Of a stretch of 64,000 nucleotides of DNA, positions 19,675 through 26,715 are shown piece after piece. Under the pieces are notes generated by a model. The model was not told the origin of the DNA. It did no database searches and saw nothing but the letters and a program-made list of their open reading frames with translations. Within the stretch, counting starts at the first letter, position 1; every line of letters starts with the position of its first letter. The translations under genes were made by a program, and so were the position numbers. The stretch is from Algibacter mikhailovii (GTDB taxonomy: Bacteria > Bacteroidota > Bacteroidia > Flavobacteriales > Flavobacteriaceae), in NCBI RefSeq assembly GCF_014651495.1, contig NZ_BMWZ01000009.1, positions 96,162-160,161 on the forward strand. The letters are read 5' to 3'.

Positions 19675-19940
19675 GTTTGCATCAGATAGGCCCTTTCATC
19701 TGAAATAGATCAAATAAGCGTCTCTAAAATACAAAAATTATTACTGTATTTAGCCTATTGAATATATAGACCAATTGAAAGGTCATTGAACTTAGAAACA
19801 CCTTATGTGACATCAATAAAAGAAGATAAATTTTATTGGCAATCTCACAGAAGAAAACTCATACTTAGATATACAACACTTTATTAGGAAAATATTTGTT
19901 GCTATTGAAACTACTAAAATTTAAGAAGACCAAACCTAAC

Positions 19941-20719
19941 GGTTCTGTCGCATCAAAGTATGGACTAAATTAATTTTCTACATTTACTTTTAAAAAATAA
20001 GATGTTCAAAGGCCATTGTTTCCCTAAAGTTATCATTTTACAAGCAGTTTATTTTAAATTAAGGTTTAGTCTTAGCTATAGAGACATTGAAGAATTACTG
20101 TCTATTAGAGGAGTTAAGGTGGATCATGCTACCATTCAACGTTGGGTATTCAAATTCACGCCTTCTGTAGAACAACAATTCAGAAAAAGGAAGAAATCAG
20201 TTGGGAAAAGGTGGAGAATGAATGAAACCTATATCAAGGTTAAGGGGCAGTGGAGATATTTATATAGAGCAGTTGATAAACAAGGGAATACTGTTGACTT
20301 TTTACTAACCAAAAGAAGACAACGCATATCTGCTCAAAGATTCTTAATAAAAGCTATAGAAAGTAATGTTAAGCCAGAGCTCATAAACATTGATAAGAGT
20401 GAATTTAATACTGCTGCGATAAAACTATACAATTGTAGAAACTATTCTAATATAAAAATAAGGCAATGTAAGTACCTGAATAACATTGTAGAACAAGATC
20501 ATCGATTGATTAAGTGGAGGATAATGCTTGGTCTTGGATTTAAAGGATTTGAATCTGCCAAAAGAACCATATCTGGAATGGAAGTTGTTAGAATGATAAG
20601 AAAAAATCAATTGTTGGTTTCTAAAAATTCAACCTACAAATCATTTATATCGTTGGCTTCTTGAAAAATGAATTAATTTGAAATTTTTATTGCTTATTTT
20701 TATCAGATGCGACAGAACC
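19941..20719 (+). mobile_element. IS6-family insertion sequence with inactive transposase
   Basis: A 779-bp element with perfect 14-bp terminal inverted repeats, GGTTCTGTCGCATC at 19941-19954 and its complement at 20706-20719. The ends resemble other IS6/IS26 ends (GG-x-x-x-TGT-x-GC). The flanking 8 bases differ (AACCTAAC left, TTTTTGGT right), so there is no target duplication; this suggests recombination between copies or a deletion beside the element. Confidence 0.85.
20002..20664 (+). CDS. IS6-family transposase, first catalytic Asp replaced by Asn
   Basis: A 220-residue DDE transposase of IS6 type with a short N-terminal helix-turn-helix (SLSYRDIEELLSIRGVKVDH, then TIQRWV). The catalytic triad should be Asp in WRxDETYIKVKG, Asp in IDKSxxNTAAI and Glu in NNIVEQDHR. 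Here they are Asn74 (WRMNETYIKV), Asp131 and Glu164. An Asn codon AAT in place of GAT is a one-base change that removes a metal ligand, so this copy is probably dead although its reading frame is intact. It spans most of the 779-bp element. Confidence 0.88.
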   Translation: MFKGHCFPKVIILQAVYFKLRFSLSYRDIEELLSIRGVKVDHATIQRWVFKFTPSVEQQFRKRKKSVGKRWRMNETYIKVKGQWRYLYRAVDKQGNTVDFLLTKRRQRISAQRFLIKAIESNVKPELINIDKSEFNTAAIKLYNCRNYSNIKIRQCKYLNNIVEQDHRLIKWRIMLGLGFKGFESAKRTISGMEVVRMIRKNQLLVSKNSTYKSFISLAS

Positions 20720-20769
20720 TTTTTGGTAGCTGCTTTATTCTCTCGTGATGTTAAGAATTTTTTACTTAT

Positions 20770-20934
20770 CTAAACTAAAGCTGCTCCCGTGGCCGCGTTA
20801 CCAATTCCAGTCAGGGACATTTGCTCTTTCTGTGGTTCATTTGAGACAGTTGGTAGTTGACTTTTTTCTGTGTTCTGTAGTGTGGTATTTTTCAGGTGGT
20901 CTGGTTGCTTATAAAAAGGAAATGCCTTTTTCAA
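20770..20934 (-). CDS. short open frame after TlpA-like gene, possible peptide or gene remnant
   Basis: A 54-residue frame from a TTG at 20934. It is in the same frame as the TlpA-like gene whose stop is at 20941-20943, so the translation would simply continue past that stop. Composition looks coding rather than random (QPDHLKNTTLQNTEK, then SLTGIGNAATGAALV at the end). There is no signal peptide and no known family. It ends 50 bases from the inactive IS6 element. It could be a small protein, a remnant joined to the TlpA gene by deletion, or chance. Confidence 0.3.
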   Translation of the reverse strand: MKKAFPFYKQPDHLKNTTLQNTEKSQLPTVSNEPQKEQMSLTGIGNAATGAALV

Positions 20935-20940
20935 AAAAAG

Positions 20941-22482
20941 TTATTTAATATTGTCAATTATTTGTTTGAATATTTGGGTATCAGATGGTCTTGGCGCATT
21001 ATTTAGAATAATTTCATTTTCCTTGTTCAAAATTACATATCTTGGAATCCAATTGACCTTAAAGAATTTCCCTAGCTTAGAATTTGTACCTTCAAGAACT
21101 AAATATTGATTTTTTACGTTTAAAAATTTTTCAAGTTCTTTAGATTTTTTTAGCCATTTTTCTATGTCTTTATCTATGGATAAGTAAATCCATTCCACGT
21201 TACCTTCTATGGATAAGGCATCTTTAAAATCTTTTTCTTTTTTTATTTCATCAATACATGGTGGACACCAACTTGCCCAGAAATCAATAACTTTTATTCT
21301 TTTATTAGAACCACTAAAAATTTCGCCTAATGTTAAAGTATCGCCATATTTATTGAGTAACTTAGTATTTAATGCTGATTCAGGAAGCTTTAGTTCAAAA
21401 TAACCTATATCATCTATAAATCCCTGAATATCTTTTGTGTACTGTGAGTCTGGATACTGTTTACTATATTCGTTAATTATATTTTTAAAAAAAGAAGCAC
21501 TTTCTTTACTGTAACCAAAGCCCTTATCATGATAAGTAGCGATAAGAGAAGCTAAGGTGTACTCCTTGATTTCTTCATTGAAATTATACTCTATAACAGC
21601 TTTTTCAGCTAATAATTTTTCTTTGGTGTACCTTGGATAATCTGAAGTTTCAAAATGACATCTTATAAGTGTTGGTAAAGCAGCCTTGTAAGAAAGCATA
21701 TTTAAATGGCTCTCATCTTTAAAATCATCTACTGTAATATTACCTAAATAGTTTTTAATACTAAACAATTTTTCACCTGTACTATACTCTTTTTGAATAA
21801 TTGGAATTAACCCATCTGGGTCAACCAGGTAAATAGAATTTTTGGTTTTTTTTGTTCTAGGATTTGTTAATTCAAATATGTGCCAATATTTCAAATCCGA
21901 CTCTATATATTTGATAAATGATTTTGATGTAATATTAAGCCTCTTTATGTACCTATTGAAAAAATCTACTTTTTTATTATAGATAGAATCTACCCTAGAC
22001 TTATACTCCATAATATTCCCTTTATAAGAGTTAAGCATATAATTTGGCGTAGAGTCTTTTAAATTTGAATAAAAATTATGTTCATTTGCTTTCTCTCCTT
22101 TGATATGAATTCGTTTATTTTTAATCTCAAAAATAATGGTGTCACTTGGTTTTAAAATAAATTTTGTAGCATACATTACACTATCAGTATAAGAAAACAT
22201 ATCTATTAATTGTGGTTCTGAAATAGAGTCAATCTTCAAAATCAAGGAGTCTCCAATTATTTTTATTTCAGTATAATAATTTTTTAATTTAAGTGAAGAC
22301 GAAGACTTATTAACTATATTAAAAAACTCAAAAGCTCTTAAATTATCGGTTTTACCAATAATAATAGCCATTCCCATTTTGCTATTATCTTTAGTCTTTT
22401 GACAATCCGTATTGTCTTTTTTTTGATGATCACAATTAAAGAGAACAACGATTATTATGGCACTAAGTATTTTCTTTATCAT
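20941..22482 (-). CDS. lipoprotein with C-terminal TlpA-type thioredoxin domain (A)
   Basis: A 513-residue lipoprotein (lipobox VLFNC). The N-terminal ~370 residues are helical and charged with no domain I recognise. The last ~140 residues are a TlpA/ResA-like thioredoxin fold with active site WCPPC at 405-409 (KVIDFWASWCPPCIDE), the cis-Pro loop WIPRYVIL, and the ending NAPRPSD. Such proteins reduce disulfides in the periplasm. It has the same plan and ending as the gene at 23086-24549, and between the two lies a broken Cys-rich peptide precursor. A role in handling cysteines of that peptide is plausible but inferred from position only. Confidence 0.85.
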   Translation of the reverse strand: MIKKILSAIIIVVLFNCDHQKKDNTDCQKTKDNSKMGMAIIIGKTDNLRAFEFFNIVNKSSSSLKLKNYYTEIKIIGDSLILKIDSISEPQLIDMFSYTDSVMYATKFILKPSDTIIFEIKNKRIHIKGEKANEHNFYSNLKDSTPNYMLNSYKGNIMEYKSRVDSIYNKKVDFFNRYIKRLNITSKSFIKYIESDLKYWHIFELTNPRTKKTKNSIYLVDPDGLIPIIQKEYSTGEKLFSIKNYLGNITVDDFKDESHLNMLSYKAALPTLIRCHFETSDYPRYTKEKLLAEKAVIEYNFNEEIKEYTLASLIATYHDKGFGYSKESASFFKNIINEYSKQYPDSQYTKDIQGFIDDIGYFELKLPESALNTKLLNKYGDTLTLGEIFSGSNKRIKVIDFWASWCPPCIDEIKKEKDFKDALSIEGNVEWIYLSIDKDIEKWLKKSKELEKFLNVKNQYLVLEGTNSKLGKFFKVNWIPRYVILNKENEIILNNAPRPSDTQIFKQIIDNIK

Positions 22483-22538
22483 TGATATATTGTTTTAACT
22501 AAAGCGAAAGACATTAGTCTTTTCCTGAAATAAAATGA

Positions 22539-22819
22539 TTATGCCCCTGAACATATCCAACTCGAGTGAGATGGAGCAATATATTTACAAACAATATTGC
22601 AATAATCACAGTCAAGTACATATGTTTCATAAGCAATAGTGCCACCTGACTTACAAGAACATAAACCACTACCATTGCCACCTTGAGCACCACCGCCTCC
22701 ACCTCCACTAGGTTCTAGAGCATCATGTTACTAACACCTCCAAAAACAGTTTTTAATTGGTTACGATTAAATTTTTCGTAAGAATCTAAATTCAAACTCT
22801 CTAAACTTAATTTTTTCAT
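22539..22819 (-). pseudogene. double-glycine-leader peptide precursor (RiPP-like), frameshifted
   Basis: From the ATG at 22819 the frame encodes a leader starting MKKLSLESLNLDSYEKF and ending NQLKTVFGG, the pattern of Bacteroidota GG-leader natural-product precursors (TIGR04149-like: MKKL-x-L, then QLK-x-V-x-GG). Five codons after GG the frame hits TAG near 22708. Shifting by one base (one base missing around 22712-22728) opens a frame to the TAA at 22539. It encodes DALEPSGGGGGG, then AQGGNGSGLCSCKSGG, then a segment with Cys in DCDYCNIVC, ending SSWICSGA. That core has six Cys. Either the gene is inactivated or there is a sequencing error. It sits between two TlpA-like genes; no maturase or transporter is visible nearby. 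Confidence 0.7.
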
Positions 22820-23085
22820 AAAAAATTAATTAATTTATTTATCCTGAACCTTTAAAGAAACTCAGGTTTTATGTCTGCTTTTGCGCAAAAGAGTATTTTT
22901 AAATTTTCTAATTACCCAATCATCTTAATTATGTTATCATAAAAACCAAAAGATTTACCATGAAAGCTCTAAAAATCACACCCTTAGGTCATTATAAAAA
23001 TATTTTTAAACTTAAAACCCCACTAAACAGCTATACTTGTTCATTATACCCTCTGGCCTAAATCAAGTAATTTTCTGTTTTTTTT
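22820..23085. other. intergenic with upstream region of peptide precursor
   Basis: AT-rich, 266 bases. It holds a perfect 14-bp palindrome CTTTTGCGCAAAAG at 22878-22891, upstream of the minus-strand precursor. A 33-codon plus-strand frame at 22960-23061 looks like chance. No clear TAnnTTTG box was found. Confidence 0.35.
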
Positions 23086-24549
23086 CTATTTCTTTATCCT
23101 TTTTAAATATTTTTCTATTAACAATTCTGCTAATCCAGAATCAGGACTAGGTGCATTATGAAGTAAAATCTCACCCCCATCATCAAGAAGAATAAATCTA
23201 GGTATAGTTGAAATAGCTAATTCCTTATAAAAATTTGAATTAGGATAGTTAATTGCGCGGTAATTATTCTTATTTCTCCAGATACCTTCATCACTTGCAG
23301 CTTTTTCCCATTCATTCATATCTTTATCAATGGATAAATAAACAAAAGAGACATTTTTGTTTTTAAACTTATTTTGAAGGTTTTTTGATTCTGGCATTAA
23401 TGACCTACATGGTCTGCACCAGCTGGCCCAAAAATCAATATAAATTAGTTTTCCCATATTTTTTTCTAAAATTTCAGTAAAACTCAAGTGATTCCCTTGT
23501 ACATCATTAAAATATAATTCTTTATAATATTCTTTTATTCTAGAAAATGTCTTTAAATATTCTATTTTAGAGCCACTAATAATTCCTAAATTTTCATTGC
23601 CAAATAAGTAAACAAACTTCTGAGAGTATGCTTTAAAAACATTAATATCCTCGTATTTCAAAATTTCTGCCAAGCATAAAAGCTGGGAGTACTTGAGCAA
23701 ATTTCCCGAAACAAAAGAAGGTAAAACATCAAAGGCAGTTTTATAATTATATCTTATTTTAGGAAAACTCTGTAAACTAATTCCCTCCAAAACAATATCT
23801 TGAATAAACCTATTTATGTAGCCATATCCAATAAAATCATCATTAATAACCATATCATCTTTAAAAAACTTTATTAAAATTTCATCCTTAAATAAGTTTT
23901 CATTAGTTAGATGGTAAACACTGATTAAATCGTTAAATAATTTGTATTTAATCTCCGAAGCATGAAATTCATAATTAGCTCTACTCAATAAGCCCTTTTT
24001 AAACTTTTGATCTAACAAATCAAGTATCTTTTTATTGAATTCTTCTTTTAATGATAAATAATTCAAGTAATCTCCTAACTCATACTTCCTATTTCTGATT
24101 AATTGCCCTCTTCTAAAAGCCCCCTCATTTCCGAGTAAATCCCGATCCATTGATTTTATTATACTATCTTCATATTTCAATCTTACATTAAGAAAATCTG
24201 ATAAGTTCAAGGTGTCATATTTTTTTAATTTTTTGTTTAAAAAATTAAAAACTAAACCATCCTTTGAAATATTAGTTATAACGGTATCCCCCCGTTGCGC
24301 AACAATTGTTTCAAATGAAAATTCATTTCGGATATATATTTTCCGAAAACTATTTACGCTAACATCTATCGTGTCCTTTCTTTTCAGAGTCGTTACACGA
24401 AGACTTCTTAATGTTTTAATATCTATTCCCGTACCAATGTTTGTCGATATGCCATTGGGATTTGAGACAATAATTGTTATGGTATTTTGACATGAAAATT
24501 CACAAGAGATCGAGAAAAGTATCAAAAAAAATACTATCGTATGTTTCAT
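23086..24549 (-). CDS. lipoprotein with C-terminal TlpA-type thioredoxin domain (B)
   Basis: A 487-residue lipoprotein (lipobox FSISC, with another Cys four residues on). The N-terminal ~340 residues are helical and of unknown family. The C-terminal domain is TlpA-like with WCRPC at 377-381 (YIDFWASWCRPCRSL), the cis-Pro loop STIPRFILLD and the ending NAPSPDSG. It shares overall plan with the 20941-22482 protein, so the two are paralogues flanking the broken peptide precursor. Same strand as that precursor and upstream of it, so one transcript could cover all three. Predicted to be periplasmic thiol reductase, anchored in a membrane. Confidence 0.85.
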   Translation of the reverse strand: MKHTIVFFLILFSISCEFSCQNTITIIVSNPNGISTNIGTGIDIKTLRSLRVTTLKRKDTIDVSVNSFRKIYIRNEFSFETIVAQRGDTVITNISKDGLVFNFLNKKLKKYDTLNLSDFLNVRLKYEDSIIKSMDRDLLGNEGAFRRGQLIRNRKYELGDYLNYLSLKEEFNKKILDLLDQKFKKGLLSRANYEFHASEIKYKLFNDLISVYHLTNENLFKDEILIKFFKDDMVINDDFIGYGYINRFIQDIVLEGISLQSFPKIRYNYKTAFDVLPSFVSGNLLKYSQLLCLAEILKYEDINVFKAYSQKFVYLFGNENLGIISGSKIEYLKTFSRIKEYYKELYFNDVQGNHLSFTEILEKNMGKLIYIDFWASWCRPCRSLMPESKNLQNKFKNKNVSFVYLSIDKDMNEWEKAASDEGIWRNKNNYRAINYPNSNFYKELAISTIPRFILLDDGGEILLHNAPSPDSGLAELLIEKYLKRIKK

Positions 24550-24733
24550 AATTTTAGCATTACCATTACATAGATTAAAATAAAAAGGAAATCAAACAAT
24601 CTATTGTCCATTTCAACAATTTGAAAATTCAGCCTTAATTCACCATACAAATCTTAACTGTTGTAACAACTATTTCAATTATCAGAATTGTAGTTTTCAT
24701 GCAATGGGTTTTAGTAACCTATGAGCATTTTTT

Positions 24734-24871
24734 TTATTGATAATAACCTGTACATGTACAATCGGTAACTTCCGCCCTACCAAAACCTCCTAAATCAGGA
24801 AATATTGTACCTACAAGAGCACGACAAGCACTTACAGAAGCTTCTTGTAAAAGTAAGAAAATTAATAACAT
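24734..24871 (-). CDS. short peptide frame beside tRNA repeat, possible truncated precursor
   Basis: A 45-residue frame from the ATG at 24871, which lies directly after a terminator hairpin. The start MLLIFLLLQEAS is hydrophobic; the end has IFPDLGGFGRAE then VTDCTCTGYYQ, with a Gly-Gly and a C-x-C near the end, somewhat like the Cys-rich core at 22539. The start codon occupies the same place relative to hairpin and tRNA repeat as the integrase ATG does at 61592. So the N-terminus may have been replaced when the adjacent island inserted. Function unknown; could be chance. Confidence 0.3.
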   Translation of the reverse strand: MLLIFLLLQEASVSACRALVGTIFPDLGGFGRAEVTDCTCTGYYQ

Positions 24872-24877
24872 AAAAAA

Positions 24878-24901
24878 ACGGATTGTGAGTACACAATCCG
24901 T
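24878..24901 (-). terminator. tRNA-linked intrinsic terminator at left island junction
   Basis: On the minus strand, a 10-bp perfect stem (ACGGATTGTG / CACAATCCGT) with a 4-base loop, followed by T7. It lies 21 bases past the tRNA-Met 3' end. The same architecture with different bases occurs at 61599-61622. Confidence 0.8.
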
Positions 24902-24922
24902 TTGTTTTATTAGCTTCAAGCT

Positions 24923-24967
24923 TTGTAGCGGGAACTGGACTCGAACCAGTGACCTTCGGGTTATGAG
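24923..24967 (-). repeat. attachment site copy 1: tRNA-Met 3' half (45-bp direct repeat)
   Basis: Minus-strand reading gives the anticodon loop CTCATAA, then CCCGAAGGTC, the T arm ACTGGTTCGAGTCCAGT and the acceptor 3' strand TCCCGCTA. It is identical over 45 bases to 61644-61688. The expected 5' half (starting near AGCGGGA) is not found to the right, so this is a 3' fragment and not a working tRNA. It marks the left end of the island. Confidence 0.85.
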
Positions 24968-25080
24968 CCCCAAGACTGCCATTTTTTAAACCATTTTACT
25001 GGCCTTTCCAGCTGCTTTTTTGTAGAAACGTGTTCTAAAACGTGTTCAGTTTTATGTTCACTTTTTATACAAATTTTCAT
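24961..25080 (-). pseudogene. integrase N-terminus-like remnant carrying arm-type repeats
   Basis: A 39-codon frame from the ATG at 25080 to a TAA inside the tRNA repeat. Its SEHKTEHVLEHVSTKK resembles the start of the island integrase (EHRSEHVLEHALKIK). The DNA has CGTGTTC at 25029 and 25041 and TATGTTC at 25053, a 12-base period. The same period and nearly the same words occur at 61532, 61544 and 61556 in the integrase gene, with 20 bases identical. More likely a set of integrase arm-binding sites than a gene. No promoter is visible. Confidence 0.5.
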
Positions 25081-25203
25081 TACGCAATTTAGGATAAAAT
25101 TTTAAAAATTAAAAGTGATGTTTTTTTAATTGTAAATCGAAAACTGAACTTAAAAAAGTACAACTCATTTTCATAAAACTAAAAGGCTCTTCTAATATTG
25201 GCT

Positions 25204-26715
25204 TTATCTATACGGCACCTTTTTTCTTGATTTCTTATAAAGGTTAACATATGTTTTAAAGCCAATTTCTTCTCCTTCTAACATTCTTTTATAAGCTTCT
25301 GGGTGTTGCTGCTTGACAAAGTCTAAAACCTCAACGGAAATTGGACTTACGGGCTTAAAGGAATCACTAATAGATGACATTTCATTATCATATTGCGCAG
25401 TCCTTTCTCTTAATTGAGTTAAGGTTTTTGCATATTTAGGGTTATTGGCTAAATTATTCATTTCAAAGGGATCATTTTGCAGATCATAAAGCTCCTCCAC
25501 AGGTTTTGATGTTCTAAAAAACAATTGTTCAGTACTACTTAATTTTCCCTGTTGGTTTAATTGTCTCATCACATGTACTGCGGGACGATAAAATTCTAAA
25601 TACGCCTGTTCTGCATCCCAAGGAATATCAGGTTTGTCATTGCGAATGTACTTCCAGCGTTCCGTACTTATAGAACGAGATTTTTCTTCGATTTCATCCC
25701 ATAAATCACGGGTGCTATACACCTCCTTTCTATTAAAATTTTTGTTGTAAAAAGATGTCCCAGTCATATAAGTAGGTATTTCACAACCTGCTATATCTAA
25801 AATAGTGGCTGTAATGTCTGTGGCACTTATTACATCATCAATCACTTGCCCGCCTTTAAAATGTTTAGGATAATAAACAATGAGTGGAATTCTTAAACCA
25901 GGATCATGGAGGTAACCCTTTCCTCTGAGATTACAACGCCCATTGTCTCCTATAAAAATGATCACTGTATTATCGGCCATTCCCTTTTGTTCCAGTTCGT
26001 CAACAATCATCCCAACTTCATTGTCAATGAATTCCATCTGATCTAAATATTTGGCCCAATCCAAACGTATGGTAGGATGATTTGCATAATAGGGTGGTAG
26101 TTCTATCTCATCAGGATTGACAGGGTCTTTAGATTTTGCCCTCACCTCATCCCACCAGTCTCCACGATGTGTTGCAACCAGTTGTATCTGAGCAAAAAAC
26201 GGTTGGTCTTCAGGTAAAAATTCATCCTTTTTATCAAACAAACCAAAATTTTCTTTACCATCCCAATGACCGATAGGCTGAGTTTTAAAATTACAATCTA
26301 TTTTGCGCCCATTACCCATTACGCCATGATGTCCCAATATACAAGTGTAACCACTTTCTCTAAGCCAATATGTAAAGGGTTTATAAGGTTCTGGTAGCGC
26401 TATTTTTCTATTACTCCGATGATTGTGAGCATTAATTTTTAGTTGATGTGTCCCTATCATCATTGAAGACCGGCTAGGAGAACAAATAGGATTGGTCACA
26501 AAACAATTATTGTATAGCATCCCTTCTGCAGCTAAACGGTTGAGGTTTGGGGTTTGAACCCCCTTGGTGCCATAACACTCTAAATCCAAACTGATGTCCT
26601 CTGCCATTAGCCAGATGATATTAGGCTTAACGACTACTTTTGATTGCGCAGGCAAGAAAAAAGAAGTCAACATTAGACCACTTAAACAAATTAAGATCTT
26701 CATATTACTTTTCAT
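25204..26715 (-). CDS. S1-type sulfatase, sulfamidase-like (CSPSR)
   Basis: A 503-residue exported alkaline-phosphatase-fold sulfatase (signal peptide LSGLMLTSFFLPAQS). The formylglycine site is Cys78 in CSPSRSSMMIGT; the metal strand reads NIIWLMAEDISLD (Glu-Asp rather than the common Asp-Asp), and the late metal site is FIGDNGRC. The overall look (IGTHQLKINAHNHRS, then ECYGTKGVQTPNLNRLA) resembles heparan-N-sulfatase-like enzymes, though in an algal PUL it probably removes an O-sulfate. It is the last gene of the minus-strand PUL operon and overlaps the preceding sulfatase by 11 bases; the second Met (26703) is an alternative start. Confidence 0.9.
   Translation of the reverse strand: MKSNMKILICLSGLMLTSFFLPAQSKVVVKPNIIWLMAEDISLDLECYGTKGVQTPNLNRLAAEGMLYNNCFVTNPICSPSRSSMMIGTHQLKINAHNHRSNRKIALPEPYKPFTYWLRESGYTCILGHHGVMGNGRKIDCNFKTQPIGHWDGKENFGLFDKKDEFLPEDQPFFAQIQLVATHRGDWWDEVRAKSKDPVNPDEIELPPYYANHPTIRLDWAKYLDQMEFIDNEVGMIVDELEQKGMADNTVIIFIGDNGRCNLRGKGYLHDPGLRIPLIVYYPKHFKGGQVIDDVISATDITATILDIAGCEIPTYMTGTSFYNKNFNRKEVYSTRDLWDEIEEKSRSISTERWKYIRNDKPDIPWDAEQAYLEFYRPAVHVMRQLNQQGKLSSTEQLFFRTSKPVEELYDLQNDPFEMNNLANNPKYAKTLTQLRERTAQYDNEMSSISDSFKPVSPISVEVLDFVKQQHPEAYKRMLEGEEIGFKTYVNLYKKSRKKVPYR

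Noticed and set aside
19933..20727. 8-bp target duplication around the IS6 element
   Set aside because: The left flank AACCTAAC and right flank TTTTTGGT do not match.
20745..20948. A 67-residue plus-strand frame after the IS6 element
   Set aside because: Hydrophobic but without a proper signal; the opposite strand frame at 20770-20934 has more coding-like composition.
22514..22708. A 64-residue minus-strand frame starting MEVEAVVLKVAM
   Set aside because: It is a shadow of the peptide core; the neighbouring frame encodes the Gly/Cys-rich core that matches the GG leader and is far more convincing.
24923..24967. Intact tRNA-Met gene
   Set aside because: Only the 3' half from the anticodon loop is present here and at 61644; no 5' acceptor strand (near AGCGGGA) or D arm is found next to either copy.
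24734..24982. An 82-residue minus-strand frame running through the tRNA repeat
   Set aside because: Its first half is the translation of the tRNA-Met fragment and terminator, not protein; only the last 45 codons could be coding.
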